Shown one piece after another: positions 12,240 to 39,400 of a DNA stretch of 64,000 nucleotides (position 1 is its first letter; each line of letters opens with the position of its first letter). This DNA is from Nematostella vectensis (Eukaryota; Cnidaria; Anthozoa; Actiniaria; Edwardsiidae). The stretch lies in assembly GCF_932526225.1 (NCBI RefSeq), contig NC_064039.1, positions 16,982,639-17,046,638 on the forward strand. The letters run 5' to 3'. The notes beneath the pieces were generated by a model, which ran no database searches, was not told the DNA's origin, and saw nothing but the letters and a program-made list of their open reading frames with translations. Both the position numbers and the translations under genes were made by a program.

Positions 12240-12988
12240 GTCGGCAATGGAGAACAAATCATATTGTACAGTTGATATATTTGGCTGACACTATACACAG
12301 TCATTCTCCAAGCCCGTGAAAACGTTATTGCCGATCAAGCCAATACTTTCAATCGGGAATCCTAAAAGCCCACTCACCCCAAAAGCAACCAACGGACCTG
12401 TACTCGTACAGACACGACACAGCAACCCTAGGCATAACCCTCGCAGGCATCTAATAAGGCATGGAATAAGGCTCCCACTCTTTACAAACGACAAGACATC
12501 CATCGCACCAACTTACCTCACCAATCACCCACAACACACACAAAACTTCGCTGTAAATAGAGAATGTTGTTGTTAAAAACTAAAAACCATATACAGGATT
12601 TTATACATACTTTTAACCTTTTAAATACTTAATTGTTAACATTTAATCCTATCTCGGTATATTGTTACACTGAATTGAATAAATTGTTGTGATATAAGTA
12701 AAGATAACGAAGAAATAAATACGGCGTGCTTGTTTTTCAAGAGCGCTTTCCTGTGCGACAAAGAAAAAAGATATTGAAAGACTTCCCGCTACCCTCTCTA
12801 TATACCCATCTTTCCCTTTCCATTCTATCCTACCGTCTTTTTTTTCTTGGGGGGAGGTGGGGGACCTGGGTTTTGCACCTGGAGGAAAGACAGATGACTC
12901 CTGTTTTCTCACCACACACATACACACAAACTGCAAAACCCACAGGGAGGTTATTACTTGCATTTGCGGCCGACTATTCTGATAGTCG
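12240..12988. other. Intergenic, nothing recognised
   Basis: No convincing exon, repeat or RNA gene is visible. Short frames on both strands lack splice context. Confidence 0.4.
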
Positions 12989-13090
12989 TCAAGTACCCGA
13001 TATCCCCATTTCCTCGTAGTATTTTGCAGATGCTTGTGCTTCCGGAAGCGTCGTAAATTCAGAGAAGCCCAATGGTTTTGTTAGACTTTG
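12989..13090 (-). CDS. Possible terminal exon of an unidentified minus-strand gene
   Basis: After a good acceptor (cctaaccgcttacag) the frame reads QSLTKPLGFSEF, then TTLPEAQASAKYYEEMGISG, ending T and TGA at 12989-12991. The composition looks protein-like, and the reading starts exactly at the acceptor. I found no matching upstream exon, so this could be chance. Confidence 0.35.
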   Translation of the reverse strand, partial: QSLTKPLGFSEFTTLPEAQASAKYYEEMGISGT

Positions 13091-14097
13091 CTGTAAGCGG
13101 TTAGGCCACACACAGTTAATAGCGGAGCTAGCGGGGCCGCAGGCCGCGCGCGAAGCTCCATAGGTATAGAGAAATGGAATATACCTATGCGACTGTTTTT
13201 TTGGTCATTGCGCGGGTACCCTTTGTGGTCGCATACCCGCCTGCAATCACACTTTGCGATAATTTTATAATATCTCTCCTTGGTAGAATAAAAACACAAT
13301 ACACTTTTGCACTATCCGTGAATGTTGAATTATTTATAAAACCCTGAAAAATACAGTAAAACCTACAATAATTTGACGTTTTGTGTGTTTTTATTTTGAA
13401 CATATGGGAACCCTGCGCCTGTTTCATTTCGCGCGCTTTTCGCAACTCGCTCCCCTCGTAATATAAGCACAACTTTGCTCAAAGAAATATTCGCTCGACA
13501 AATAATCCCGTCAAACATACAAACATTCAAGATTTGGTAGGAGAAGGGTTGGAGTACTATACTGATAGAGTAAACAATTCCAACTCTGTATGTCGCTGTT
13601 GCATTAATTCCTTTTCGATCGATGCATTGTAACAAGCGGTTTTTCGTCTTCTGGTTGATATTACCACAATGCACATTGTATTTTCATATTTATATACTCA
13701 CTGTGTTTTTTTTGTACGTTTGATTTGTTACTTTTTTTTTCTATAGGAATGGTAATTACATAGAGAATGACATGGTTGTCCCGTAAAGCGAGTAAGCACA
13801 AAAGCAAACAATCAACTACAAGGCTGTCAACTCATCGCATTAGGCGGGTATCACAAGACTTGGGACCTCATCACATTGTGAGAATTGTGATTTCCAAGAT
13901 TTCTGTCCAAGTTATTTATGCTTGTAAATTTGGAGGATTGTTGGCTCCGCTTTAGGCGGGCCTAATGTTAGCGAGGTATGGCCACGACCTTAGAGGCAAC
14001 ACGTCACGATATTCTATGTGTGGGGCACAAGGCACCTAAAACCAATCATACATTTTGCCCGCGTATTATCTCTCTAGATCTCTTTTCATATCTAAAG

Positions 14098-14345
14098 TTT
14101 TTTAATTGCAAAAAGAAACGTGAAATTGTTTCATGGAATAAATTGTGTCTCTGAAAATGTCCGCCATTCCTTTGGCTTCTTCGTTTGGATAACTTTATCC
14201 AACCGGAAGCGTCACAAAAGATACAACAATAAATATGGATATGGGGTCACAGCTTTTAAAAATGTTTCCGAACAGCGTGAATACGACCCCTACCTTATCC
14301 TGAAAGCATCTCAAAGGACCAAAGATACCGCCGAAGATGCTCTGC
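14098..14345 (+). CDS. Possible internal exon, plus strand
   Basis: The frame is open from acceptor tctaaag (14097) to donor CTGC/gtaagt (14345). It encodes hydrophilic, protein-like sequence ending KASQRTKDTAEDAL. A strong poly-T acceptor at 13747 (ttttttttctatag), followed by NGNYIENDMVVP and a stop or gtaaag donor, could be its upstream partner. The minisatellite starts about 10 bp after the donor. No family is recognised. Confidence 0.3.
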
Positions 14346-14355
14346 GTAAGTGCAT

Positions 14356-15095
14356 CATGTATCAATACCCAGACGGATATAACATTTATTCCATGTATCA
14401 ATACTCAGACGGATATAACATTTATTCCATGTATCAATACTCAGACGGATATAATATTTATTCCATGTATCAATACTCAGACGGATATTATATTTATTCC
14501 ATGTATCAATACTCAGACGGATATAATATTTATTCCATGTATCAATACTCAGACGGATATTATATTTATTCCATGTATCAATACTCAGACGGATATAACA
14601 TTTATTCTATGTATCCATTCTCAGACGGATATAATATTTATTCCATGTATCAATACTCAGACGGATATAATATTTATTCCATGTATCTATTCTCAGACGG
14701 ATATTATATTTATTCCATGTATCTATTCTCAGACTGATATAATATTTATTCCATGTATCAATACTCAGACGGATATTATATTTATTCCATGTATCAATAC
14801 TCAGACGGATATAACATTTATTCCATGTATCAATACTCAGACGGATATTATATTTATTCCATGTATCAATACTCAGACGGATATAACATTTATTCCATGT
14901 ATCAATACTCAGACGGATATAAAATGTATTCCATGTATCAATACTCAGACGGATATTATATTTATTCCATGTATCAATACTCAGACGGATATAATATTTA
15001 TTCCATGTATCTATTCTCAGACGGATATTATATTTATTCCATGTATCTATTCTCAGACGGATATAATATTTATTCCATGTATCTATTCTCTATAA
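14356..15095 (+). repeat. 36-bp minisatellite, about 20 copies
   Basis: The unit is ccatgtatcaatactcagac followed by ggatataacatttatt. It is open in two plus frames (MYQYSDGYNIYS and PCINTQTDIIFI), so openness is not evidence of coding. One frame is broken by TGA near 14735. It begins right behind the candidate donor at 14345. Confidence 0.93.
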
Positions 15096-15764
15096 TATTT
15101 GTCACGAGCATTTATTCTCAGACTGCTATAAGAATTGTTACATGGGTCTATTCTCAAACGGCTATAAGATTTCCCATACACCTTTGAATTGTTATTAAAA
15201 CAACACTGAAATAAACACAAGCCATAGATAGAAGAATGAAACAATATTTCAGCTATGATATAATAATAGCAAAAAATCTTCACTAAACTACGACTCCCCC
15301 TCCTCCCTGAAACTCTTCCTTCATACTATGTTACCGGGTAAGTCGAAAGACTTAGGATCCCCCCCCCCCTCCCTCCTTTATCATATTTTTTATCCCTAGT
15401 AATACAACATTCGGGGAGGCACTAATACTAATACTGGGACTGTTCCGGGTTGTTACTGGATGAGGAACTCCCAATGATACTATATTTTGATTTTAGTACT
15501 TCCCCTTGCTTTGACTTGAGACTTTTGTTTTTAGTTGTTGTCCCAAATAAGCCATTGTGTTTTCAGTAGTCGTGTCATATCTACGGGATTGGATTGATGT
15601 TTGCAAGCGCTGTTTCGATTCTGTGAGGCCAAAGATCAAGTTTTTACTATCTCATTGGTACTATATTTCGCGTGCACCTAATTTGGCAAAAATAGGGTTG
15701 GCGTATTTCACGAAACTTTAATTTCGCGATCTGGGTTCAGAGATAAGGAAATTTATTGCACGAA
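15096..15764. other. Non-coding; may hold the left end of an outer element
   Basis: Near 15655 there is ggtactatatttcgcg, and near 18690-18722 the inverse-oriented cgcgaaatatcgtatcaataaggtac. These resemble inverted ends of a TTTCGCG-rich MITE split by the foldback insertion, and recall the MITE at 59937-60336. The match is partial. Confidence 0.3.
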
Positions 15765-18211
15765 AATGTTCAAAACACAACTTTTTGTGAAGAAGTAAAT
15801 CAAACCAGTGTGATTCTGGTTCCTTATTCGCAGTTCCTTTTTCGTTTGTTTCCTTATTCGCTCAGTTCCTTATTCAAATCCGGGGGGGTACTTACATGAT
15901 TTCATTTCATTCGAGTTGAAACAGTATTTAGGCATTACAGTTTATTCAGAACAAGTCAAACAGCATTTTCTTTGGGTAATGCTGGTTGCTTAAACGTCCT
16001 CTGCTGCTAAGCGGAGCTGTGGACATGAGACTCTATCTGCTACAAAAGGTAAAATTACGCAATGCGTGCAATCGCTTTCACAAATGAATCTAGGAAAATA
16101 AATGTATTTGTATATTGGAAGATGAAATTTCATAACGCCCGATTTTGCTTTAACGACGCCTTTCGAAAGAGTTCTCGGAAAAGGAAATGGTCCTGATCTC
16201 GTTTTAACTAATTATCCGAATAAGGAATAGACTTAAAAGAGGGTCGTTAGTGTTTTCTAAACATTTCATAACTACTTATCCGAATAAGGAATAGACTAAA
16301 AAGAGGGTTCTTTATTATTTTCTAAACATTTCTTTAATAAGGAAATGGTATTTTAAACGCCTGATTTCTTTTTAACTACTTATCCGAATAAGGAATGAAG
16401 AAGATTGTCAGTGTTTGCTCATCATTTCCGAATAAAGGAAATTTCCTTCTTCGAGAAATGTGTAGAAAACACTAACGACCCTCTTTTTGTCTACTCCTTA
16501 TTCGGATAAGTAGTTAAAACGAGATCGGGAGTTATGAAATATCATTTCCTTTTTCGAGAACTCTTTCGAAAGGCGTCGTGTTAAAGCGAAATCGGGCATT
16601 ATGAAATTTCATCTCCTTTATTGGGAAATGATGAGCAAGCACTGACAATCCTCTTCATAGTCTATTCCTTATTCGGATAAGTCGTAAAACGAAATCGGAC
16701 GTTGGGAGATTCCATTTCCTTATTTGCGAAAACTAACTTGAATAAAGAACAGTTCCCTATTCGCGTCTCTGCACTAATCTATTTGTTTTGTCAGAGCTTT
16801 ATCTAGTATCCAAGGTGAATTGACAATAAGCACTATCTGTCAAATTGTGGTTTTGTTAGCAAGGTCAAATTCCCTCTACACGCGTACGTAGTCAAGTAAA
16901 GCGCGAATATACTCCTCTAAACAAATTGTGAGAAAATACTGACAATCCTCTTTTAAGTAGATTCCTTATTCGGGTAAATATTTGAAAAGAAATCAGGCGT
17001 TGTGAAATACCATTTCCTTTTTCGAGAAATGTTTAGAAAATACTAAAGAACCCTCTTTTTAGTCTATTCCTTATTCGGATAAGTAGTAAAAACAAAATCA
17101 GGCGTTATGACATACCATTTCCTTATTCGGTAAATGTGAACCCTTCTTTTTTTTTATCTATTCCTTATTCGGATAAGTAGTAGAAACGAAATCAGGCGTT
17201 ATGAAATACCATTTCCTTATTCGGGAAATGTTTAAAAAAAACACTAGAGACCCTCTTTTTAGTCTATTCCTTATTCGGATAAGTAGTTAAAACAAGATCG
17301 GGCGTTATGAAATACCATTTCCTTATTCGAGAAATGTTTAGAAAACACTAACGACCCTCTTTTTAGTCTATTCCTTATTCGGATAAGTAGTCAAAACGAG
17401 ATCGGGAGTTATGAAATACCATTTCATTTTTCGAGAACTCTTTTCGAAAGGAGTCGTTAAAGCGAAATCGGGCGTTATATAATTTCATCTCCTTTATTGA
17501 GAAATGATGAGCAAGCACTGACAATCCTCTTCATAGTCTATTCCTTATTCGGATAAGTCGTAAAACGAAATCGGACGTTGGGAGATTCCATTTCCTTATT
17601 CGCAAAAACTAATTTGAATAAGGAACAGTTCCCTATTCGTGTCACTGCACTAATCTATTTGTTTTGTCAGAGCCTTATCTAGTAGTCAAGGTGTTAATTG
17701 ACAACAAGCACTATCTATCAAATTGTGGTTTTGTTAGCAAGGTCAGATTCCTTCTACGTACGTAGCCGCGTACGTGGTCAAGTAAAGCGTGAATAATTTT
17801 TCTCTAAATATATTTATGCGTTTGGAAGGAAAGCCAAATATACAAATACATTTATTAGATGAGATGTAGATTCCTCTCTTTTCCTAGATTCATTTGTGAA
17901 AGCGATTGCACGCATTGCGTTATTTTACCTTTTGTAGCAGATAGAGTCTCATGTCCACAGCTCCGCTTAGCAGCAGAGCATGTTAAAGCAACCAGAATTA
18001 CCCGACGAAAATGCTGTTGGACTTGTTCTGAATTAACTGTAATGCCTAAATACTGTTTCAACTCGAATGAAAAGGTATCATGTTAGTACCCCCCGGATTT
18101 GAATAAGGAACTGAGAGAATAAGGAAACAAACGAAAAAGGAACTGCGAATAAGGAACCAGAATCACACTGGTTTGATTTACTTCTTCACAAAAAGTTGTG
18201 TTTTGAACATT
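15765..18211. mobile_element. 2.4-kb foldback element with about 360-bp inverted arms
   Basis: The arms at 15765-16120 and 17830-18211 are inverted copies starting AATGTTCAAAACACAAC and sharing blocks such as agactctatctgctac and gcgattgcacgcattgcg. The right arm carries a small insertion. The interior is built of several direct and inverted copies of an about 115-bp unit with ttccttattcggataagtag and gaccctcttttt, and a twice-repeated block at 16827-16907 and 17706-17793. No transposase frame is visible; both arms contain only short frames. A clear target duplication was not found. Confidence 0.85.
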
Positions 18212-18965
18212 AAATGATTATGCTGATACCTGATAGATTTTACTGAATCTGTACTTGATAAGTACAAACAGTTTGTCATTTCTAGCTTTAAAGTACCAGC
18301 GGGGACGGGTGGTATTTTTATTACTGTTCAAAATAGATCCCAAAAGAACACGAGGATATTGATTCAAATTACTAGGTTTCAGAATTTTTTGGCCTGTTAG
18401 ATAGGTTTTTTTTTTATTTACTGTAAGCCATATATTAAACTTTAATACATCAAACACTAAGTTTAAACATGCATTTCTTTAGAAAAATATTTTATTAATT
18501 TTTTATTTTTTACATATACGGTGACGACGGCCGAGGGAAGCAACAGAATAGGACTCGAGGTCCCTCACAAGCTTAACCTCCAAATAATATGTGTTGGTTA
18601 CTCAAATTTCGTGATATTAAAATTCACGGTAAATTTAATTTCGCGTCTTTTAAATTTCGCTTTTTTTTAATCGCAAGAATCACGAAATTTAATGACGCGA
18701 AATATCGTATCAATAAGGTACTCGCAGTCTAATAATAGAAAAATCAGCAACAACAGTTCAATAGAGTCAGTTACCTAGTGACGTATCCGATAATATGCTG
18801 CTTTCAATCTTTCTTTACTTCGTGCGTGCATAGTTGTCGAGTTATATGTAAATAGCCGAAAGGCCAGAATCGGGACTGGTTTCAATTTAAAGAGGTCAAT
18901 TTTTGGTGTGAGACTTATGAGCTTTAGAGCCATTAGTTACAGTAGCTCCTGAGGTTAAGTAGGCT

Positions 18966-33362
<14,397 letters not shown>

Positions 33363-35018
33363 TTTTCTTTTCTTGATCATTTCCTTGGTAAGAAAAAAAA
33401 AGGAAGCAGACTAGAATTGTATAGAAATTGACTTCCAACTATCGAAAGTATCTCGTGAGTATCACATTCGAAACTAAATTGTTGATATTTCGGCACGTCT
33501 ATCTTATTCAGTGTTGCCATTCTTAGTTTATAAGCAAAGCTTATTATAAATATAATAGTAATTTATTACATTTATATTGTTATTTTACTTCTGACAAAAT
33601 GCAAAGCAACACCAACTAACATAGTTCTAATGATAGAAAAATGGCTTCCGCCTTGAAGTGGACTACTACATCGTAGTAAGGTAAGAATACATTCTTACTA
33701 CGAGCGAGTTACACTAATAAAAAAACTTTCTTCAAACCACCAAGGACTCACCTTTAGTGCCCTCCTGCACGTGTTTTTACAAGTGTAAAGAGCTTGAGCC
33801 AAGACAAACCTATAACTTCCGTGCTTAATATTATGATCGAGTGAATTTTTTCCTCATTGGTTAAGATCGACCAAATGAATAAGAAGAACCAATGGAATCT
33901 TTGTTGGTTTATCTCCGCAAAGGCCGGAGGATTATAGATAAATGGTAATCGAAACTTGATTTGTTAGGGAGTTTCCCGAACTTTCTTATGATCGAAAGCT
34001 TTAGGTACTTCCTGTGTGATCGGATGTTTAAAAGTCATTATATTAACCAATATAGAAATATTTCCATACTTCTTGTTTTGTTCTTAGTAAGAAACTGTAA
34101 AAGGTGTATTGGTTCATGATAAATTGCTAAACTTTTAAAAGCACACAATAATTATGCTTTCGTAACGGGACTTTTTCCTCTTGGTTTCACAAAGTAAATA
34201 GCTTTGGACCATGTTTGTTTATTTTATGCCAGAATTACCAGTATTTTTGTCTAAATTTCAAAATTATAAAGCAGTGTGTCTAAAGAAAGTTTCTTCGAGG
34301 TTGCGACTGATAAAAAGTTATAGAAATATGGTATAACTAAACGACTCAACTCTTATCAGCTTGCACTAGCTTTCACAAAGACTTGGAGCCAGAAATCTAA
34401 AACTAACATAAAATAGATCATAAGAATTTTACAAGATTTTTAAACGTTTAACACAAACAAAGTCGTTAAACACAAAGATCGCTTGTACAAGGAGAAATTG
34501 CACAAGAAAAGACGTATGATTGCTTATTAATAATATACATGCAGAAGCCAACTTCTTGAAGTTGTTGTCGTAATTACTACGAGTGATGACGAGGTGAACC
34601 GAGATAAGGGAGGAAAAAGCCTAAACGGTTATGAATCACGGCTAAAACGGACCCGGAACAACAGCGATATGCCAATTTTAAATTAAAATAGGAAATACAA
34701 GCAACAGCAAATCCATTTGTACGAACTGTTTTGTGCAGCCTCGCAAGAGCCTGGCTATACCTTTGTGTGCAACCCTCGCAAGTGCATATTTGTGGAGTTA
34801 ACCTAAACGTAATTGTGATATTTTTGTATTTATTTTGTAATATTGTTAAGATACATTGGGATGAAGTCGGGTCAAAGATTGCTTCAGTTCCAGGTATCGC
34901 CATTCTTACAAACAAAGAGATATCGAAAATAAGAAAGAGATCTCGAAAACAACTAAATGCTCAAATACCTTAATACCAAAAATCTTAATATTTTCATGGC
35001 ACAAGACGTCCAGGGCAA
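33363..35018. other. Intergenic region between gene B and the vinculin-family gene
   Basis: AT-rich, with no supported exon or repeat. It should hold the gene B promoter and 5' UTR, since both neighbours run on the minus strand. Confidence 0.4.
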
Positions 35019-35024
35019 TTTATT
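35019..35024 (-). promoter_or_regulatory. Poly(A) signal for the vinculin-family gene
   Basis: AATAAA on the minus strand (cacgtAATAAAttg), 98 nt after the stop codon at 35122. Confidence 0.65.
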
Positions 35025-35121
35025 ACGTGCCCCAGCTAAAACAGAAGCTGACTTTAAGCTAGATCAAATGATAAGCTTCGCAGGGTCCGGGATGATGCAC
35101 CTAAGCGGCGAAACATGCTCC

Positions 35122-36471
35122 CTATACATGGATTATGTCAGCAAGTGACGGCGTAGATTTCTTGATTTCGCGCCTTCTGAGGCCTAGATGGTCACGGGAA
35201 GCAGTGAGAGCCTCGATCGCACGTTGTCTTTGAAGTTTTCGCTTCCACTGAAACGCCAGTTCCGCAGCTTCGGTATGGTCAGCCGTCATTCCCGACTGAT
35301 AAGGTACCAGGCCCTAAGAGCAATAGCAATGAATAAATGAGCAGGTGCAGGATTTGACGAAAGGGCCTGGGGCCACCACTGACTGAGAAACATCGCGAGG
35401 ACTGGAATACCCTGCAAGTAGAGGTTTTATGCTCTCGTGTACGTAATCACGTAAACAAAACTTAACTCGGCAGTGCGTACAAGAGATGATGAAACCTCCG
35501 CTTGCCAATCTCGTTCCCAGACCCCACGTACCTTTGTGCCAGCGGCGAGGCTCTGGGATAATCAATTTTTCAAGTGATTCTTATTGGCTATCGAGCTTGC
35601 TACATAGAGCATGCGCAAAGGAAGTGAATAGAACAGCACCACGACGCCTGTTATACATTCTAGTAAATTTTCTGTTTTGAAACTAAAATGGCTGAGAAAA
35701 CTTCCACAAAGCCAGCGAACACATTGAAAACCAAAGTTGATCGTTGCTGCTACAAACTTTTAGTACAACACGATAATTATTTGTGGCTTTTTAGGTCTTA
35801 CAACAGAAAGGGAGGCCTTGTGGAAAGCCTGTGGGAAATTACGAATGTAATGGCAAAGCGTGCGACGTCGCAACATATCTCTTTCTTCATCTCGGCAGAT
35901 TAACTCGTTGAAAGAGTTCTGCGGTATGTGTCGGTTCTCCGACAAAAAACAACGCGAAGGCAATAAAATCAAAAGGCCCGTCCGTTGGCGTTAACGACTA
36001 CTTCCAGGAAGGCAAACACGGAGTCCCAACATGCTTGGGCACAGAAATCAATGCGTGAGTGAATATTCCTGATTTTCAATCGAATCAATCGAAAGTTGGA
36101 TCGATCAGTTTAACAGATCAACTCCGTTCATTCCGGTCGGAACCAACAGACTCTGTGAAAAAAATTATCCCAGAGCCGTGTACCAGGACGCTGGCATAAA
36201 GGTACGTGGGCTCAGGGGGCGAGATTGTCCGCAATATAATATTTATATAACAATCATTAACTTTATTATCTTGCCGTTTTTAGTGGTTTTGTAATTCTAT
36301 GTGATGTAAAAGATAAACAATAGAAAGGTTAAAAATAGATTGTCCGCTTGCAGGTGACCGGTGCTGCGCATGCGCAGTACTTGCCTTGACACAAGCGGCC
36401 TCCGCTGCCTTGAGGGTTTTCACGACAGCCTGCATGAGGTTCTCCGCATTGCGCACCAGCACGGCGTCCGC
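35122..36471 (-). CDS. Vinculin-family exons 26-27: end of the tail and C-terminus
   Basis: Exon 26 (36471-36385) is ADAVLVRNAENL plus MQAVVKTLKAAEAACVK, a close vinculin-tail match. It ends GTCAAG/gcaagt, a GC-type donor. Exon 27 (35295-35122) has acceptor ccttatcag and encodes 57 basic residues (FQWKRKLQRQRAIEALTASR; GLRRREIKKSTPSLADIIHV), then TAG. The basic C-terminus is where vinculin binds acidic lipid and actin. Confidence 0.85.
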
Positions 36472-39400
36472 CTAGGCAAGGAGCGAACAATCATTAATCA
36501 TCTGCAATATCACTGTTATCGTTATCTTCACTGTCATCCACATTTTCATCATCACCACCATTATATTCATCGTCACAACAATCATCTGTGGTTATTGTCC
36601 CCTTAGCGATATATCTGTGGTTATTAGCGATATATCTGTGGGTATTGTCCCCTTAGCGATATATCTGTGGGTGTGGTCCCCTTAGCGATATATCTGTGGG
36701 TGTGGTCCCCTCACCAATATATCTGTGGGTGTGGTCCCCTTACCGATATATCTGTGGGTGTGGTCCCCTTATCTTATCGGTATAAGTCTGCATGCGTAAA
36801 TGTTAGATTTGCTTGAAACAATGTATAAAGTAGTATTAATTATTTATTTCTATATGTAAGTTGTTTTCTCTTTCCTTTTATTTAGCGCTTAAGAATATGA
36901 ACACATAGTTTTAGCGCTTTATAAATAAATATTATTAATATTAGTATAATTAATATTGTCCCCTTAGCTATATATCTGTGGGTGTTGTCCCCTTATGCCT
37001 AGTGCACACTAGTGACATAACGACATAACAACATAGGCGCGCGCACTCTTTTAACCCGACAAAACGGATGTGGTCCCCTTAGCGATATATCTGCGGGTTT
37101 GGTCCCTTACTAATACGTGGCCTAGATAAGTCTGTGGGTGTGGTCTCCTTACCGATAAGTCTGTGGGTGTGGTCTCCTTACCGATAAGTCTGTGGGTGTG
37201 GTCTCCTTACCGATAAGTCTGTGGGTGTGGTCTCCTTACCGATAAGTATGTGGGTGTGGTCTCCTTACCGATAAGTCTGTGGGTGTGGTCTCCATACCGA
37301 TAAGTCTGTGGGTGTGGTCTCCTTACCGATAAGTCTGTGGGTGTGGTCTCCTTACCGATAAGTCTGTGGGTGTGGTCTCCTTACCGATAAGTCTGTGGGT
37401 GTGGTCCCCTTACCGATAGGTCTGTGGGTGTGGTCCCCTTACCGATAGGTCTGTGGGTGTGGTCTCCTTACCGATAGGTCTGTGGGTGTAGTCTCCTTAC
37501 CGATAAGTCTGTGGGTGTGGTCTCCTTACCGATAAGTCTGTGGGTGTGGTCTCCTTACCGATAAGTTTGTGGGTGTGGTCCCCTTACCGATAAGTCTGTG
37601 GGTGTGGTCTCCTTACCGATAAGTCTGTGGGTGTGGTCTCCTTACCGATAAGTCTGTGGGTGTGGTCTCCTTACCGATAGGTCTGTGGGTGTGGTCCCCT
37701 TACCGATAAGTCTGTGGGTGTGGTCTCCTTACCGATAAGTCGGTGGGTGTGGCTGCCTTGACTGATGATATGATCTTCAGTTGCGTGCTCATGGTTGGGA
37801 TGTACTCTGCATAGTACAGCAAATCATTGCGGCTCCTTTGACAATGAAAAGTTTTCAAATGCAAAAGCTGTATTTGCCTACCACAAAGTCTTGACGGTTT
37901 GGTACGGTTTAGCGTCAATTGTGATAGTATTCGATACAAACTACTTTACGGAGTAAACAATTGTTAGTGTGAGTGTGGCAAAAACATACATTGTTAATGA
38001 AGTGGTTTAATTGACGTGAGGAAAAATGTGTACCTCTCATCGACGCACTGGTTTGCCAAGACATGAGCGAACTTCAGGATCACTTTGCCGTTCTCTGCGA
38101 TTGCTTTGGACGTGTTGATCATGCCCATCTTGTTCTGTAATCAAACAATTGCTATAGAGAGCTCGCCATAACTAATATAGTTCAAAAGGCTAGTTGTTAA
38201 AAACATTTGTGAAAAGTTTAAAAATAAATCCACTGAGATTCCCGCATTCGAAAAAGCGGATACCCGTGTAGTCACGATGGCAAATAGTCCGTCTACAGTA
38301 CTGGCGTTCTATCACGAGAGAGTAATTTGAATCAATAGTTTGATTTTTGGTCGCTTTAAAGAGGTAATAAAGACACTTAATATGGGATACACGGGTTTGT
38401 TACTCTCGCCAACGACTTGGTCTTACCTCCCGTCAATAAATCGGTCCTTACTTCCGTCAATAAACCGCTCCTTACCTCCGTTAATAAACCGCTCCTTAAT
38501 TCGTCAATAAAGCGGTCCTTACTTCCGTCAATAAACCGGTCCTTACTTCCGTCAATAAACCGCTCCTTACTTTCGTCAATAAACCGGTCCTTACTTCCGT
38601 CAATAAATCTGTCCTTACCTCCGTCAATAAACCGCTCCTTACTTCCGTTAATAAACCGCTCCTTACTTTCGTTAATAAACCGGTCCTTACTTCCGTCAAT
38701 AAACCGGTTCTTACTTCCGTCAATAAATCGGTCCTTACTTCCGTCAATAAACCGGTCCTTACTTCCGTTAATAAACCGGTCATTACTTCCGTCAATAAAT
38801 CGGTCCTTACTTCCGTCAATAAATGGGTCCTTACTTCAGTCAATAAACCGGTCCTTACTTCCGTTAATAAACCGGTCCTTACTTCCGTTAATAAACCGGT
38901 CCTTACTTCCGTCAATAAATCGGTCCTTACTTCCGTCAATAAATCGGTCCTTACTTCCGTCAATAAACAGGTCCTTACTTCCGTTAATAAACCGGTCCTT
39001 ACTTCCGTCAATAAATCGGTCCTTACTTCCGCCAATAAACCGCTCCTTACTTCCGTTAATAAACCGGTCCTTACTTCCGTTAATAGACCGGTCCTTCCTT
39101 TTTTAATCAATTAACCGGCCCTTCCGTCAATCAATATTTGAATTTTAACGGAACACGTTCTATACCATCTGATTGGTCTGCACACTGCGCTGAGATGGCT
39201 CGTTTGAAAGCAACCAAAGTATGGGCCAACAGAAACAGTTTAATGGCTTTGAATGGTGGGATGAGTCAAAATATATTTTATTGCTTGGTATTATTGAAGG
39301 TAAGTTCGCCGATTCCTCGAAATCATAGTAGATGGAACCCAGTCCTACACAGACCCACTAGACTGACCTGAAGTCTCCCACGCTGCCTTGCGAGCCGTGC

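Noticed and set aside
13185-13674. Minus-strand frames near 13.2-13.7 kb
   Set aside because: No convincing donor or acceptor pair and AT-rich random composition.
34577-34915. Possible minus-strand exon (RLTPQICTCEGCTQRYSQAL)
   Set aside because: An acceptor-like ttacgtttag precedes it, but there is no good donor, no partner exon and no family resemblance.
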